64,000 bases of DNA from Streptomyces sp. NBC_00273 (GTDB lineage Bacteria > Actinomycetota > Actinomycetes > Streptomycetales > Streptomycetaceae): the NCBI RefSeq assembly GCF_036178145.1, contig NZ_CP108067.1, positions 5,766,001 to 5,830,000 of the forward strand, in the 5' to 3' direction. Shown here one piece after another: positions 26,244-34,210 of the stretch; the stretch's first letter is position 1; every line of letters begins with the position of its first letter. The position numbers and the translations under genes were made by a program. The notes under the pieces were generated by a model, which saw only the letters and a program-made list of their open reading frames with translations, was not told the DNA's origin and ran no database searches.

Positions 26244-26774
26244 TCACTCGGACGGGTGGTGGCCCAGTCGCTTCTCGTACCAGCGGACGTCCCAGTACCG
26301 GTCGAACTTCCAGCCCGCCTCCGTGAACTCTCCGATCCGGCGGAAGCCGAAGCGCTCGTGCAAGCGCACCGAGGCTTCGTTCGGCAGGGCGATCCCGGCG
26401 AACACGCGGCGCACGGGCTCCTCGGCCAGGGCCGCGAAGAGCGCCTCGTAGAGGAGGGTGCCGATGCCCCGGCCGACCGCGTGCGGGGCGAGGTAGGCGC
26501 TCGCCTCCACCGAGGTGGCGTAGGCCGGTTTGGGGCGGAATGCACTACTCGTGGCGTATCCGGCCATTCGATCGCCTGTCCAAGCAACCAGAAGGCGGTG
26601 GGGCCCGTCTTCAGGGTGGGAGTGCAGCCAAGGGCGGCGCTGTTCCGGAGTGAAGACGGCCGTGTCGAACGTGACGGCGGTCTCACGGACGTAGTGGTTG
26701 TAGAGGTCCGTGAGGGGCGCCAGATCGGCCTCCGTTCCGGGCCTGACCTGCACCTCTTCGAGATCTTGCGACAT
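26244..26774 (-). CDS. GNAT N-acetyltransferase, phosphinothricin-acetyltransferase-like
   Basis: The product is 176 residues. The acetyl-CoA loop is VGRGIGTLLYEAL (about 110-122) and the catalytic region reads NEASVRLHERFGFRRIGEF, as in PAT/BAR-like enzymes that acetylate phosphinothricin or related amines. The substrate here is not determined. ATG 26774 has GGGAGGGG just upstream. The 5' end of the gene is one arm of a 13-bp inverted repeat that folds around its own ribosome site (26757-26818). Confidence 0.83.
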   Translation of the reverse strand: MSQDLEEVQVRPGTEADLAPLTDLYNHYVRETAVTFDTAVFTPEQRRPWLHSHPEDGPHRLLVAWTGDRMAGYATSSAFRPKPAYATSVEASAYLAPHAVGRGIGTLLYEALFAALAEEPVRRVFAGIALPNEASVRLHERFGFRRIGEFTEAGWKFDRYWDVRWYEKRLGHHPSE

Positions 26775-26818
26775 CCGCTCCCCTCCCGTAGCGGGGCAGG
26801 ATACTGCAAGATCTCGAA
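26757..26818 (-). promoter_or_regulatory. Inverted repeat enclosing the GNAT ribosome-binding site
   Basis: Perfect 13-bp arms TTCGAGATCTTGC (26757-26769) and GCAAGATCTCGAA (26806-26818) are separated by 36 bases. In the GNAT transcript the first arm is codons 2-6 and the second lies in the leader, so the GGGAGGGGAG ribosome site and ATG fall in the loop. Folding would hide or expose the start. Confidence 0.5.
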
Positions 26819-26834
26819 AAACAGGGAGCAGCGT

Positions 26835-26861
26835 GGGAATTCTGTCCCGATTCCAGTCGTT
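26835..26861 (+). promoter_or_regulatory. SigR-type promoter of hrdD
   Basis: GGGAAT (26835-26840), exactly 18 bases, and GTT (26859-26861) match the SigR consensus GGGAAT-N18-GTT perfectly. It is 118 bases before the hrdD start on the same strand. In Streptomyces coelicolor hrdD is a known target of the thiol-stress sigma factor SigR. Confidence 0.8.
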
Positions 26862-26978
26862 GTTTCCTTCGGAAGCGGGCACTCGGGAGAGTGTCCGTGA
26901 CGCACCGGAGCGGTTGACAGCCGTCCCGGCGGCGTCCACCAGCCGCACCGCGACCGAACACTTCGCAAGGGAGCACGC

Positions 26979-27956
26979 ATGGCAACCCGCGCCGTCGCCC
27001 GTCGTCAGTCCACGAGCAGCGCCCGCGCTGTGGGCGGGGAGATCGCAGACCGTGACCTGGTCGGCATGTATCTGGACGAGATCGCGCGCACCCCGCTGCT
27101 CGACGCCGCCAAAGAAGTGGAGCTCTCCCAGATCATCGAGGCGGGCGTCTACGCCCAGCAGATCCTCGACAGCACGATAGAACGTGACGGGGACGCCCCG
27201 GCCCGCGAGGAGCTGGAGGCGCTGGCCGCCGAGGGCGAGCGGGCCAAGGAAGTCTTCATCCGCTCGAACCTGCGCCTCGTCGTGGCCGTGGCCCGGCGCT
27301 ATCCGCGCAGCGGCCTGCCCCTCCTCGACCTGATCCAGGAGGGCAACGCGGGCCTGGTCCGTGCGGTCGAAAAGTTCGACTACGCCAAGGGCTTCAAGTT
27401 CTCCACGTACGCCACGTGGTGGATCCGGCAGGCGATCACCCGGTCCATCGCGGACCAGTCCCGCACCATCCGCCTCCCCGTCCACCTCGTCGAGGAGCTC
27501 GGCCGGATCCGCCGCATCCAGCGGGAATTCAACCGGGAGAACGGCCGCGACCCGGAGCACGCCGAGATCGCCGCCGAGCTGGACTCCACGGAGAAGCGCG
27601 TGGGCGACGTACTGGACTGGGCGCGCGACCCGGTCAGCCTCAACATGGCGGTCGACGACGACGGCGACACCCAGTTCGGTGACCTCCTGGAGGACACCTC
27701 GGCGATCTCGCCCGAGCAGTCCGTGCTCTCCCTGCTGCGCAGCGAGGAGCTGGAGGACCTGCTGGGCAAGCTCGACAAGCGCACGGCGTCGATCATCAAG
27801 ATGCGGTACGGCATCGACGACGGCCGCGAGCGGACGCTGACGGAGGTCGGCAAGCAGCACGGCCTGACCCGTGAGCGGATCCGCCAGATCGAGAAGCACG
27901 CGCTGCTGGAGCTGAAGCGGATGGCGCGTGACACCGGCTTCGACGCCGTGGCCTAG
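26979..27956 (+). CDS. hrdD: RNA polymerase sigma factor HrdD (sigma-70 group 2)
   Basis: The product is 325 residues. It begins MATRAVARR and has ADRDLVGMYLDEIARTPLL, both of which I recognise from HrdD of S. coelicolor. Region 2.3/2.4 is GFKFSTYATWWIRQAITRS and region 4.2 has TLTEVGKQHGLTRERIRQIEKHALLELKR. HrdD is a non-essential alternative relative of HrdB, with overlapping promoter choice. The preceding gap contains a perfect SigR-type promoter, so thiol stress should switch it on. The downstream hairpin at 27983 ends the unit. Confidence 0.95.
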   Translation: MATRAVARRQSTSSARAVGGEIADRDLVGMYLDEIARTPLLDAAKEVELSQIIEAGVYAQQILDSTIERDGDAPAREELEALAAEGERAKEVFIRSNLRLVVAVARRYPRSGLPLLDLIQEGNAGLVRAVEKFDYAKGFKFSTYATWWIRQAITRSIADQSRTIRLPVHLVEELGRIRRIQREFNRENGRDPEHAEIAAELDSTEKRVGDVLDWARDPVSLNMAVDDDGDTQFGDLLEDTSAISPEQSVLSLLRSEELEDLLGKLDKRTASIIKMRYGIDDGRERTLTEVGKQHGLTRERIRQIEKHALLELKRMARDTGFDAVA

Positions 27957-27982
27957 AGCGGCCGCCGCCAAGCCCCCCAGAC

Positions 27983-28019
27983 GAGCCCCGGTGCCTATCC
28001 CCCCCAGGCGCCGGGGCTC
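27983..28019 (+). terminator. hrdD terminator
   Basis: A 14-bp stem with one G-U pair (arms 27983-27996 and 28006-28019, C-rich loop) lies 27 bases after the hrdD stop. Confidence 0.75.
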
Positions 28020-28028
28020 TCTCCTGCC

Positions 28029-28130
28029 CCGCACAACCCAGCCCCTCCGGCGTCTCACAACCCAGCTCCTCCGGCGTTTGAGGAGCGGGGGTCTGGGGGC
28101 GGAGCCCCCGGGGGCCGGGGCGCAGCCCGG
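28029..28130. repeat. Streptomyces-type intergenic repeat with tandem 24-bp units
   Basis: Two tandem near-identical 24-bp units (28033-28056 and 28057-28080) share the core CCAGC.CCTCCGGCGT. They are followed by a GGGGGC-GGA-GCCCCC hairpin (28095-28109). This kind of CTCCGGCG...TTTGAGGAGCGGGG element is scattered widely in Streptomyces intergenic DNA. Its function is not established here. Confidence 0.65.
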
Positions 28131-29087
28131 CTACGGCGAGCCCGCCGCCGACGTGAGCCGCGCGGCCATCGCACCGGCCGCATCCCGAAGCGCCGCAGGC
28201 CCCCGCACGGTGAACGGCAACCCCGTCAGGGCGAGCCGCGCCGCCGTCCACTCCGGCGCGTCCGCGCTCTCGAAGCTCACCGAGGTCCGCGTCCCCCCAC
28301 CGGGCAGGGCCACCGCCCGCAGCCAGGCCGGCAGCTCCGCCGGGTCGGCCGCGAAGTCGACCTCGACCCGGTACGGCTGCTTCTCCCCGCCCCGCAGGCC
28401 CCGCCGGACGAACTCCTCGGCCTCCATCGGCAGGTCCCGCCGCGCGAACCGGGCCCCCGTCGCGAAGGCCTCGTCCACCCGGTCCACCCGGAAGGTCCGC
28501 CAGTCCTCCCGCTCCAGGTCGTAGGCGACCAGGTACCACCGGCTCCCGGTGCTCACCAGCCGGTACGGCTCCACCAGCCGCCGCGTCTCGGCCCCGTTCC
28601 CCGCCCGGTAGGCGAACCGCAGCCGCTCCGGGCCCGCCACCGCCGACGCCATCGTGGTCAGCGTCCGCGGGTCCACGCTCGCCCCGTCGCCCCGGGACAG
28701 CGCGATCGTGGCCGACTGGAGCGCGCTCACCCGGTGCCGCAGCCGTGAGGGCAGGACCTGCTCCAGCTTCGCGAGGGCCCGTACGGAGGCCTCCTCGACC
28801 CCCTCGATCGCATGCCCGGCCCCGGCCCGCAGCCCCACCGCGATCGCCACGGCTTCCTCGTCGTCCAGCAGCAGCGGGGGCATCGCCGCCCCCGCCACCA
28901 GCCGGTATCCGCCCTCGGCGCCGAGGGTGGCCTCCACCGGGTAGCCGAGGTCCCGCAGCCGCTCGATGTCGCGCCGGATGGTCCGCGCGCTCACCCGCAG
29001 CCGCTGGGCCAGCTCGCTCCCGGGCCATTCCCGCGGGGTCTGGAGGAGGGACAGCAAGGAGAGCAGCCGTGCGGGTGTGTCGGTCAT
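28131..29087 (-). CDS. WYL-domain transcriptional regulator (YafY type)
   Basis: The product is 318 residues. The N-terminal helix-turn-helix (about 8-60, SELAQRLRVSARTIRRDIERLR) is of DeoR type and the C-terminal WYL domain is signed by GSRWYLVAYDLERE. WYL proteins usually sense ligands such as nucleic acids or small molecules and repress a divergent or nearby gene. The MFS gene starts 62 bases away on the other strand, so this regulator probably controls it. The stop lies next to the repeat at 28029-28130. Confidence 0.88.
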   Translation of the reverse strand: MTDTPARLLSLLSLLQTPREWPGSELAQRLRVSARTIRRDIERLRDLGYPVEATLGAEGGYRLVAGAAMPPLLLDDEEAVAIAVGLRAGAGHAIEGVEEASVRALAKLEQVLPSRLRHRVSALQSATIALSRGDGASVDPRTLTTMASAVAGPERLRFAYRAGNGAETRRLVEPYRLVSTGSRWYLVAYDLEREDWRTFRVDRVDEAFATGARFARRDLPMEAEEFVRRGLRGGEKQPYRVEVDFAADPAELPAWLRAVALPGGGTRTSVSFESADAPEWTAARLALTGLPFTVRGPAALRDAAGAMAARLTSAAGSP

Positions 29088-29125
29088 GAATCCAGGCTGC
29101 CAGCGAAATAGGACACGGACTGACC

Positions 29126-29138
29126 TAGACGCCGTCTA
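29126..29138. promoter_or_regulatory. Palindrome in the WYL/MFS divergent gap
   Basis: TAGACG-C-CGTCTA is a perfect 13-bp palindrome in the 62-base gap, ending 11 bases before the MFS ATG. That ATG has no clear ribosome site, so the MFS message may be leaderless and the palindrome may be the operator of the divergent WYL regulator. Confidence 0.5.
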
Positions 29139-29149
29139 AGTTTCTCCTC

Positions 29150-30712
29150 ATGAGCACCGAGACGTCCAAGACAGCGCCCGAAAGAGAGAACGGGCCCGTA
29201 CCAGAAGAGCGGAACGACGTAGCCCACGACGCACCCAGCCCGACCGCCGACCGCCGCCGCTGGCTGGCGCTCGCCATCGTGATGACCGCGGCCTTCATGG
29301 ACCTGGTCGACGTCACGATCGTCAACATAGCCATCCGCACCATGCGCGAGGACTTCGGCGCCTCCACCAGCGCGATCCAGTGGATCACCGCGGGCTATGC
29401 CCTCGCCTTCGCGGCGGGCCTGATCACCGGCGGCCGTCTCGGTGACATCTACGGCCGCAAGCGCGTCTTCCTCATCGGCATCGCCGGGTTCACCGCCGCC
29501 TCGCTGCTCTGCGGCATCGCCGCCAACCCGGACGTGCTCGTCGTGGCCCGCCTCCTGCAGGGCGGTATGGCCGCCCTGATGGTGCCGCAGGTCCTGGCGA
29601 TCATCCACGTCACCTTCCCGCCGCAGGAGCGCGGCAAGGTCTTCGGCATGTTCGGCGCGATCGTGGGCTTGGCGGCCGTCTCGGGCCCGCTGCTCGGCGC
29701 GCTGCTCATCGAGTGGGACCTCTTCGGTCTCGGATGGCGCCCGATCTTCCTGATCAACCTGCCCGTCGGCATCATGGGCGTGATCCTGGGCCGCAAGTTC
29801 ATCGCCGAGTCCAAGGCCCCCAAGGCGCTGCGCCTGGACCTGGTCGGCGTCGTCCTCGCCACCCTCGCCCTGGTCCTGCTGATCTTCCCGCTGACCCACG
29901 GCCACGAGAACGACTGGCCGCTGTGGGGCTTCGTCTGCATGGGCGCGGCGCCCTTCGTCTTCGCCGCCTTCATCGCCTACGAGAAGTACAAGATCAAGAA
30001 GGACGGCTCCCCGCTCGTCGAGCTCTCCCTCTTCAAGGTCAAGAGCTTCGCCGGCGGTATCGCCGTCCAGCTGACCTTCGGCATCGCCACCGGCATCTTC
30101 TTCCTGGTGTGGACGATGTACATGCAGATGGGGCTCGGTTGGAGCGTGCTGCGCGCGGGTCTCACCGGCATCCCCTTCTCCATCGCGGTCTCGCTCGCCG
30201 CCGGCCTCTCGGTCGAGAAGCTCGTCCCCCGCTTCGGCCGCAAGGTGCTCCAGGCCGGTGCGCTGACCATGGCCGCCGGGCTGCTCCTCTACATCTGGGA
30301 GTCGCAGCACTACGGCATGGAGATCGCCTCCTGGCAGATGGCCGCCCCGCTGATCGTCATGGGCGTCGGCATGGGCCTGATCGTGGCCCCGCTGAACGAC
30401 ACCGTGCTCTCCGAGGTGCCGCGCGAGCACGCCGGGTCCGCCTCGGGCCTGATCAACACCACCGGCCAGATGGGCAACGCGCTGGGTCTCGCCCTGACCT
30501 CCGTCGTCTTCTTCGGCCTGATCGACGACGACATGGTCTTCGGTCCGTCGTACGTGGAGGCCTTCCGCGGCGCGCTCTGGTGGGTCGTGGCCGTACTCGT
30601 CGTGATCTTCGCGGTGATGTTCGTCCTGCCGCGCAGGGCGCTCCCGATGGAGGAGCGCGAGGGTGCCGCCGAGCACGCCGGCCGCACCCCGGAGAAGGTC
30701 CCGGCCGGCTGA
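29150..30712 (+). CDS. DHA2-family MFS transporter
   Basis: The product is 520 residues with about 14 hydrophobic helices. The signatures are VDVTIVNIAIRTM and GGRLGDIYGRK. A charged 40-residue N-terminus with Glu/Asn/Pro precedes helix 1. It is divergent from the WYL regulator and ends at a strong terminator (30735-30770). The family exports drugs or metabolites; the substrate cannot be inferred. Confidence 0.9.
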   Translation: MSTETSKTAPERENGPVPEERNDVAHDAPSPTADRRRWLALAIVMTAAFMDLVDVTIVNIAIRTMREDFGASTSAIQWITAGYALAFAAGLITGGRLGDIYGRKRVFLIGIAGFTAASLLCGIAANPDVLVVARLLQGGMAALMVPQVLAIIHVTFPPQERGKVFGMFGAIVGLAAVSGPLLGALLIEWDLFGLGWRPIFLINLPVGIMGVILGRKFIAESKAPKALRLDLVGVVLATLALVLLIFPLTHGHENDWPLWGFVCMGAAPFVFAAFIAYEKYKIKKDGSPLVELSLFKVKSFAGGIAVQLTFGIATGIFFLVWTMYMQMGLGWSVLRAGLTGIPFSIAVSLAAGLSVEKLVPRFGRKVLQAGALTMAAGLLLYIWESQHYGMEIASWQMAAPLIVMGVGMGLIVAPLNDTVLSEVPREHAGSASGLINTTGQMGNALGLALTSVVFFGLIDDDMVFGPSYVEAFRGALWWVVAVLVVIFAVMFVLPRRALPMEEREGAAEHAGRTPEKVPAG

Positions 30713-30734
30713 GCCGGGCCCGAGGCACCACCGC

Positions 30735-30770
30735 ACGGACATGTCCGCCCTCCCGGGCGGGCATGTCCGT
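30735..30770 (+). terminator. Terminator after the MFS gene
   Basis: A 16-bp stem with one G-U pair (arms 30735-30750 and 30755-30770, loop TCCC) is followed by a T-rich stretch. Confidence 0.8.
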
Positions 30771-30821
30771 TCTTCTTTGCTCCCCTCCGCCCCGCCCGCG
30801 GTCCCGCAGCGGGTGTCGGGG

Positions 30822-32276
30822 TCAGGACTTGGGCAGGGCCACGGTGTTGACGTAGGCGGTGCCGTTGGTCGAGAAGCCCTTCACGGCCTTCTCGACCTCC
30901 GCGGTCGGCACGGCCTTCTCCGCCTGGTAGTAGAGCCAGTCGACCCGCATGTCCCAGGTGCGCGGCCCCTGGAAGGGGAGGTCGACCAGCCAGGCGCTGA
31001 AGTGGATGTTCATGCGCTCGCGCGGGAAGTACTTGCTGTCGCTGGTGAACAGCTCCCGGCCGTCCATGGAGTAGGTGACCGATCCGTTCACGGCAGTGAT
31101 CATCAGGATGTGCCAGCCTTCGAGCTTGTCCTTCTGGGCCTTGGTGACCCGGTCGTTGTTCGTGCTGTTGCGCCAGCTCGTGGTGTCGAGCTTGGGACCC
31201 GGCGCGCCCCATCCGCCGTTCGGCATGTACTCGTAGTCGAGCTCGCTGTACTGCGCGGACTTGTGGTCCGGCGAGATCGCGAAGAAGGACTCGTTGATGT
31301 GATCGCCGTTGCGTCCGCTCGTGGGCTTGTCGCTGAAGTAGACCCGGGCGGCGAGGGTCCCCGTGAAGAAGTACGGCTTGCTGGTCTGCAGTTCGGACTG
31401 CTGGGTGCCCTTCGCGGTCCCGTCGCTGGTGACCTGCAGCTGTAGCGACTGGCCCGCCTTGGCGGTCCCCTCGGCCGGGAAGCTGATGCCCGCGGTGGAC
31501 CAGGTGTCCTTGATCCCCGGACCGCCCTGGCCGGTGCGGACCTGCCAGCCGTTGGAGGCGAGCGCGGGGTCGTCGGGGCCGGTGTAGGAGAAGTCGTCGA
31601 ACATGACCCCCGCCGGCGGTGCGGCCGCGGCCGGTGCCGTCACGGAGAGCGGGCCCCCCTGCCCCGCCGCCGCGTCGCTGCCGCTCGGCTCGTCACCCCA
31701 GACGTGCTTGCCGCCGAGGTACGCCGCCACCCGCTTGGACGGGGCGTAGTGGGTGGACTTGGCGTCGAACGAGAGGTCGTTCGCCTGGTTCAGCTCCTTG
31801 TGGTCGAGGCGGAAGAGCTGGAGCCCGATCCCTTGACTGGTCTTGCCCGGCTCCAGGCTGCCGGCCGCCGCCGTGAAGCCGATCTGGAGGTAGTGGCCGG
31901 AGGTCGGGCCGGAACCGGTCAGCATGCCAATCTTGGCGGTGATGTTCGAGCAGCCGAGAGCCGACTGGACACAATTGGAACCGTAAGCGGAAGCATCATC
32001 CGCAGAGAAGTAGTACCTAAGAGTCACGTCGCTCAACGCCACGGTCTTCTTCGAATTGTTGATGACTTCCAACCACGGCTTGGCCGCAGCGCCCGTGGCC
32101 GGGGCGTCGGTCCGGTATCGGACCGTGAGGTCGGCGGACCCGTGAGCGGCAGGACCGGAACGCCATTTGGGATAGAGCACGAAGGCGCCACCGCCGACGG
32201 CCAGTGCGCCCACCAAGAGGAGAACTTTGAGCGCGTTCCAGCCTCGGCGGCGAGCTTTTCGGCTGGAACGGCTCAC
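30822..32276 (-). CDS. Membrane-anchored CBM3 + GH16-like glycanase
   Basis: The product is 484 residues. A short Arg-rich cytoplasmic tail is followed by one hydrophobic helix (about 14-36). A CBM3-type cellulose-binding domain (about 42-200, with LRYYFSADDASAYG, a Cys pair at VQSALGCSN, and LGGKHVWGDEP at its end) is joined by an Ala/Pro linker to a second beta-sandwich. In that domain SELDYEYMP carries Glu345, Asp347 and Glu349, the ExDxE pattern of GH16 catalytic sites, with Tyr in place of the usual small residue. GTG 32276 has AAGGAG 5 bases upstream. Divergent GT2 and small membrane genes lie upstream, so the product may trim or hold the GT2-made glycan. A lectin without activity is also possible. 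Confidence 0.72.
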   Translation of the reverse strand: MSRSSRKARRRGWNALKVLLLVGALAVGGGAFVLYPKWRSGPAAHGSADLTVRYRTDAPATGAAAKPWLEVINNSKKTVALSDVTLRYYFSADDASAYGSNCVQSALGCSNITAKIGMLTGSGPTSGHYLQIGFTAAAGSLEPGKTSQGIGLQLFRLDHKELNQANDLSFDAKSTHYAPSKRVAAYLGGKHVWGDEPSGSDAAAGQGGPLSVTAPAAAAPPAGVMFDDFSYTGPDDPALASNGWQVRTGQGGPGIKDTWSTAGISFPAEGTAKAGQSLQLQVTSDGTAKGTQQSELQTSKPYFFTGTLAARVYFSDKPTSGRNGDHINESFFAISPDHKSAQYSELDYEYMPNGGWGAPGPKLDTTSWRNSTNNDRVTKAQKDKLEGWHILMITAVNGSVTYSMDGRELFTSDSKYFPRERMNIHFSAWLVDLPFQGPRTWDMRVDWLYYQAEKAVPTAEVEKAVKGFSTNGTAYVNTVALPKS

Positions 32277-32673
32277 AGAAGCTCCTTGACGGGGTGGCAT
32301 ATTGAGCGCCATCGTAACCACGGCGCGTCAGAGCTCGGAAGCCGCGGATAGGGCCTTAATGGGGTCCGATTTCCTTCGGCGCCGGAACTGTGGCTCAATC
32401 GTCAATTGTTCGGGGGGATCGGCGACGGAGCCGATCTGGAAGTGTTCTTCATCACTGTGCGGCGGGGATTGCTGCACTCTTGGTGCCCACGTTGTCGGGT
32501 TTTGCCAGAGAGTAAAGGCCCCGCGGTGCGCCGCCGATGCCCGCCGCACGCCGCGACCGGGCCGACTGGCGCGGAGCGTTCGCATTGATGTGCAGTACTT
32601 TCTGCGTGTGCTTTCACTCGATCTCCATAGCGTGGAGATCGAGTGATGTTGACTTGGGTGGGGGAGATAAATC
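32277..32673. other. Divergent intergenic region, no gene seen
   Basis: This 397-base gap between the CBM3 and GT2 genes holds no open frame that I believe. It contains a weak inverted repeat GATCGGC...GCCGATC (32417-32436) and the strong hairpin at 32615-32645. Confidence 0.6.
32615..32645 (+). promoter_or_regulatory. Strong hairpin 28 bases before the GT2 start
   Basis: A perfect 13-bp stem CACTCGATCTCCA / TGGAGATCGAGTG with loop TAGCG lies 28 bases before TTG 32674. It could be an operator, an attenuator or an RNA structure in the leader. Confidence 0.55.
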
Positions 32674-33909
32674 TTGTCGGGCACTGTTGCGCGCCGTGAG
32701 CGTGCCGATGCGTCGCGCCGTGGGCGCGGCGCTGCGTTACGCCGCGGGCGCGGTGATGCTGCGGCGCGTGCGTCGCGCAGTCGGCACCGGCGCGGCCGCG
32801 TCTCCCCCGAGGGGGTCGACAGCGCCGCTCTCTACGAGACCGTCGTCCTCGTTCCGGCCCGGAACGAGGAGGTCGGGGTGTTCACGTCCCTGCGGTCCCT
32901 GGCCGGCCAGAGCCGAACCCCCGACCTGATCATCGTGGTGGTCAACAACTCGACCGACCGGACCCTGGACTTCGCCCAGCAGTTCGCGGACGACGAGAAC
33001 ACGCCGCCGACGGTGGTCCTGAACCTGGACGACAACCCCCACAAGAAGGCGGGCGCCCTCAACCACGGTCTCCGCTGGCTCAGGGAGGCCGTCGGAGGCC
33101 GGCTCACCAACCAGGTGAAGCACGTCCTGGTCATGGATGCCGACACCGAGCTGCACCCGAAGTTCATCGAACGGGCCCGCAACGTCATCGCGTCCGACCC
33201 GGAGCTCGGCGGCGTCAGCGCCGCCTGCCTCGGCCGCACCGACCTGTGGCGCAACCCGTGGCAGCGGTACCTCCTCGGCATGCAGATCATCGAGTACGGC
33301 CGCGCCGCCAACACCCGGTTCCGCAGGGACGTCCACACCATGTCGGGCGCCGGCTCCTTCTACCGGGCGGAGGCCCTGCAGGGACTGCTCGACTGGCGGG
33401 GCGAGGTCTTCTGGGAGGACCACTCCAACCTGGTCGAGGACTACGAGACCACCCTGGCCCTCAAGGAATCGGGTTGGAAGGTCACGGCCAACCAGCTCTG
33501 CATCGCGTACACCGACCTGATGCCCACGCTGCGCGAGCTGATCCAGCAACGCGAGAGGTGGAGCCGAGGAACGGTCGACGCTTTGCGCGCCCGTGGCTGG
33601 ACGAAGTTCACCTGGCATTCCATCAGCACCCTGATCCTGGGGCTGCTCGGCGCGGCTTACATCCTCGGTTGGGGAACGACGCAGCTGGTGGCGGCGGCGA
33701 AGCACGGCTTCTCGACGCAGCCGATCCTCCTGCTGCTCTTCGCTTTCTGGATCGTCTATCCCGCACTCCGCGTACGGAATATGGGCTGGAAGGCGATGCT
33801 CGTCGAGGCGCTGCTGCTCCCCGAGCTGGTGTTCACATTGGTACGGACCTATTGGCTCGTGTCCTCCATCATCAAGTCGTACGTGACCCGCGTGTCCGCG
33901 TGGAAATGA
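32674..33909 (+). CDS. Processive GT2 glycosyltransferase, possible frameshift at the 5' end
   Basis: This is a membrane glycosyltransferase of the cellulose/chitin/hyaluronan synthase type. Visible parts are VPARNEE (about 60), the DAD triplet (155-157), VEDYE (about 254) and QQRERW (291-296), followed by about three C-terminal membrane helices. The first about 45 residues are Arg-rich with many codons ending in T. Over 32696-32805 a different frame has codons ending almost only in G or C and reads like a normal helix (VPMRRAVGAALRYAAGAVM). So a frameshift near the CCCCCGAGGGGG run (about 32807-32818) is plausible. The TTG start follows GGGGGAG by 7 bases. It probably acts with the next small gene and the divergent CBM3 gene. 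Confidence 0.8.
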   Translation: MSGTVARRERADASRRGRGAALRRGRGDAAARASRSRHRRGRVSPEGVDSAALYETVVLVPARNEEVGVFTSLRSLAGQSRTPDLIIVVVNNSTDRTLDFAQQFADDENTPPTVVLNLDDNPHKKAGALNHGLRWLREAVGGRLTNQVKHVLVMDADTELHPKFIERARNVIASDPELGGVSAACLGRTDLWRNPWQRYLLGMQIIEYGRAANTRFRRDVHTMSGAGSFYRAEALQGLLDWRGEVFWEDHSNLVEDYETTLALKESGWKVTANQLCIAYTDLMPTLRELIQQRERWSRGTVDALRARGWTKFTWHSISTLILGLLGAAYILGWGTTQLVAAAKHGFSTQPILLLLFAFWIVYPALRVRNMGWKAMLVEALLLPELVFTLVRTYWLVSSIIKSYVTRVSAWK

Positions 33910-33922
33910 TTCAAGGAGAGCA

Positions 33923-34123
33923 ATGAATTCCCTCAAGGGCTTGGGGGTCTGCGCGGTGCTTGGGGCCCTCGCCTTCGCGCTGACCAAAGTGGAGGACATG
34001 GATCAGCTGATTCTCGGCGCCAGCATCGGGATCGTCACCCTGACGCTGATCGGCTACATGGCATCCATTCGGCGCAGCCGCAGGGACCGCCGCATTGCCC
34101 GTGGGTCGTCCACGCGGGGTTGA
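33923..34123 (+). CDS. Small two-helix membrane protein linked to the GT2
   Basis: The product is 66 residues. Two hydrophobic helices (about 5-20 and 29-48) flank a short acidic loop, and an Arg-rich tail follows. AAGGAG lies before the ATG, 13 bases after the GT2 stop. It may be an accessory subunit of the synthase, like small partners of other processive glycosyltransferases. The family is not recognised. Confidence 0.65.
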   Translation: MNSLKGLGVCAVLGALAFALTKVEDMDQLILGASIGIVTLTLIGYMASIRRSRRDRRIARGSSTRG

Positions 34124-34210
34124 ATCATTCCCTCCGGTTTTTGGAACGGTCCGTCGAATTCCCCGGCGGGCCGTTTCGCGCGTCCGGACACTCGCTCCGT
34201 CCGGCCCGCC

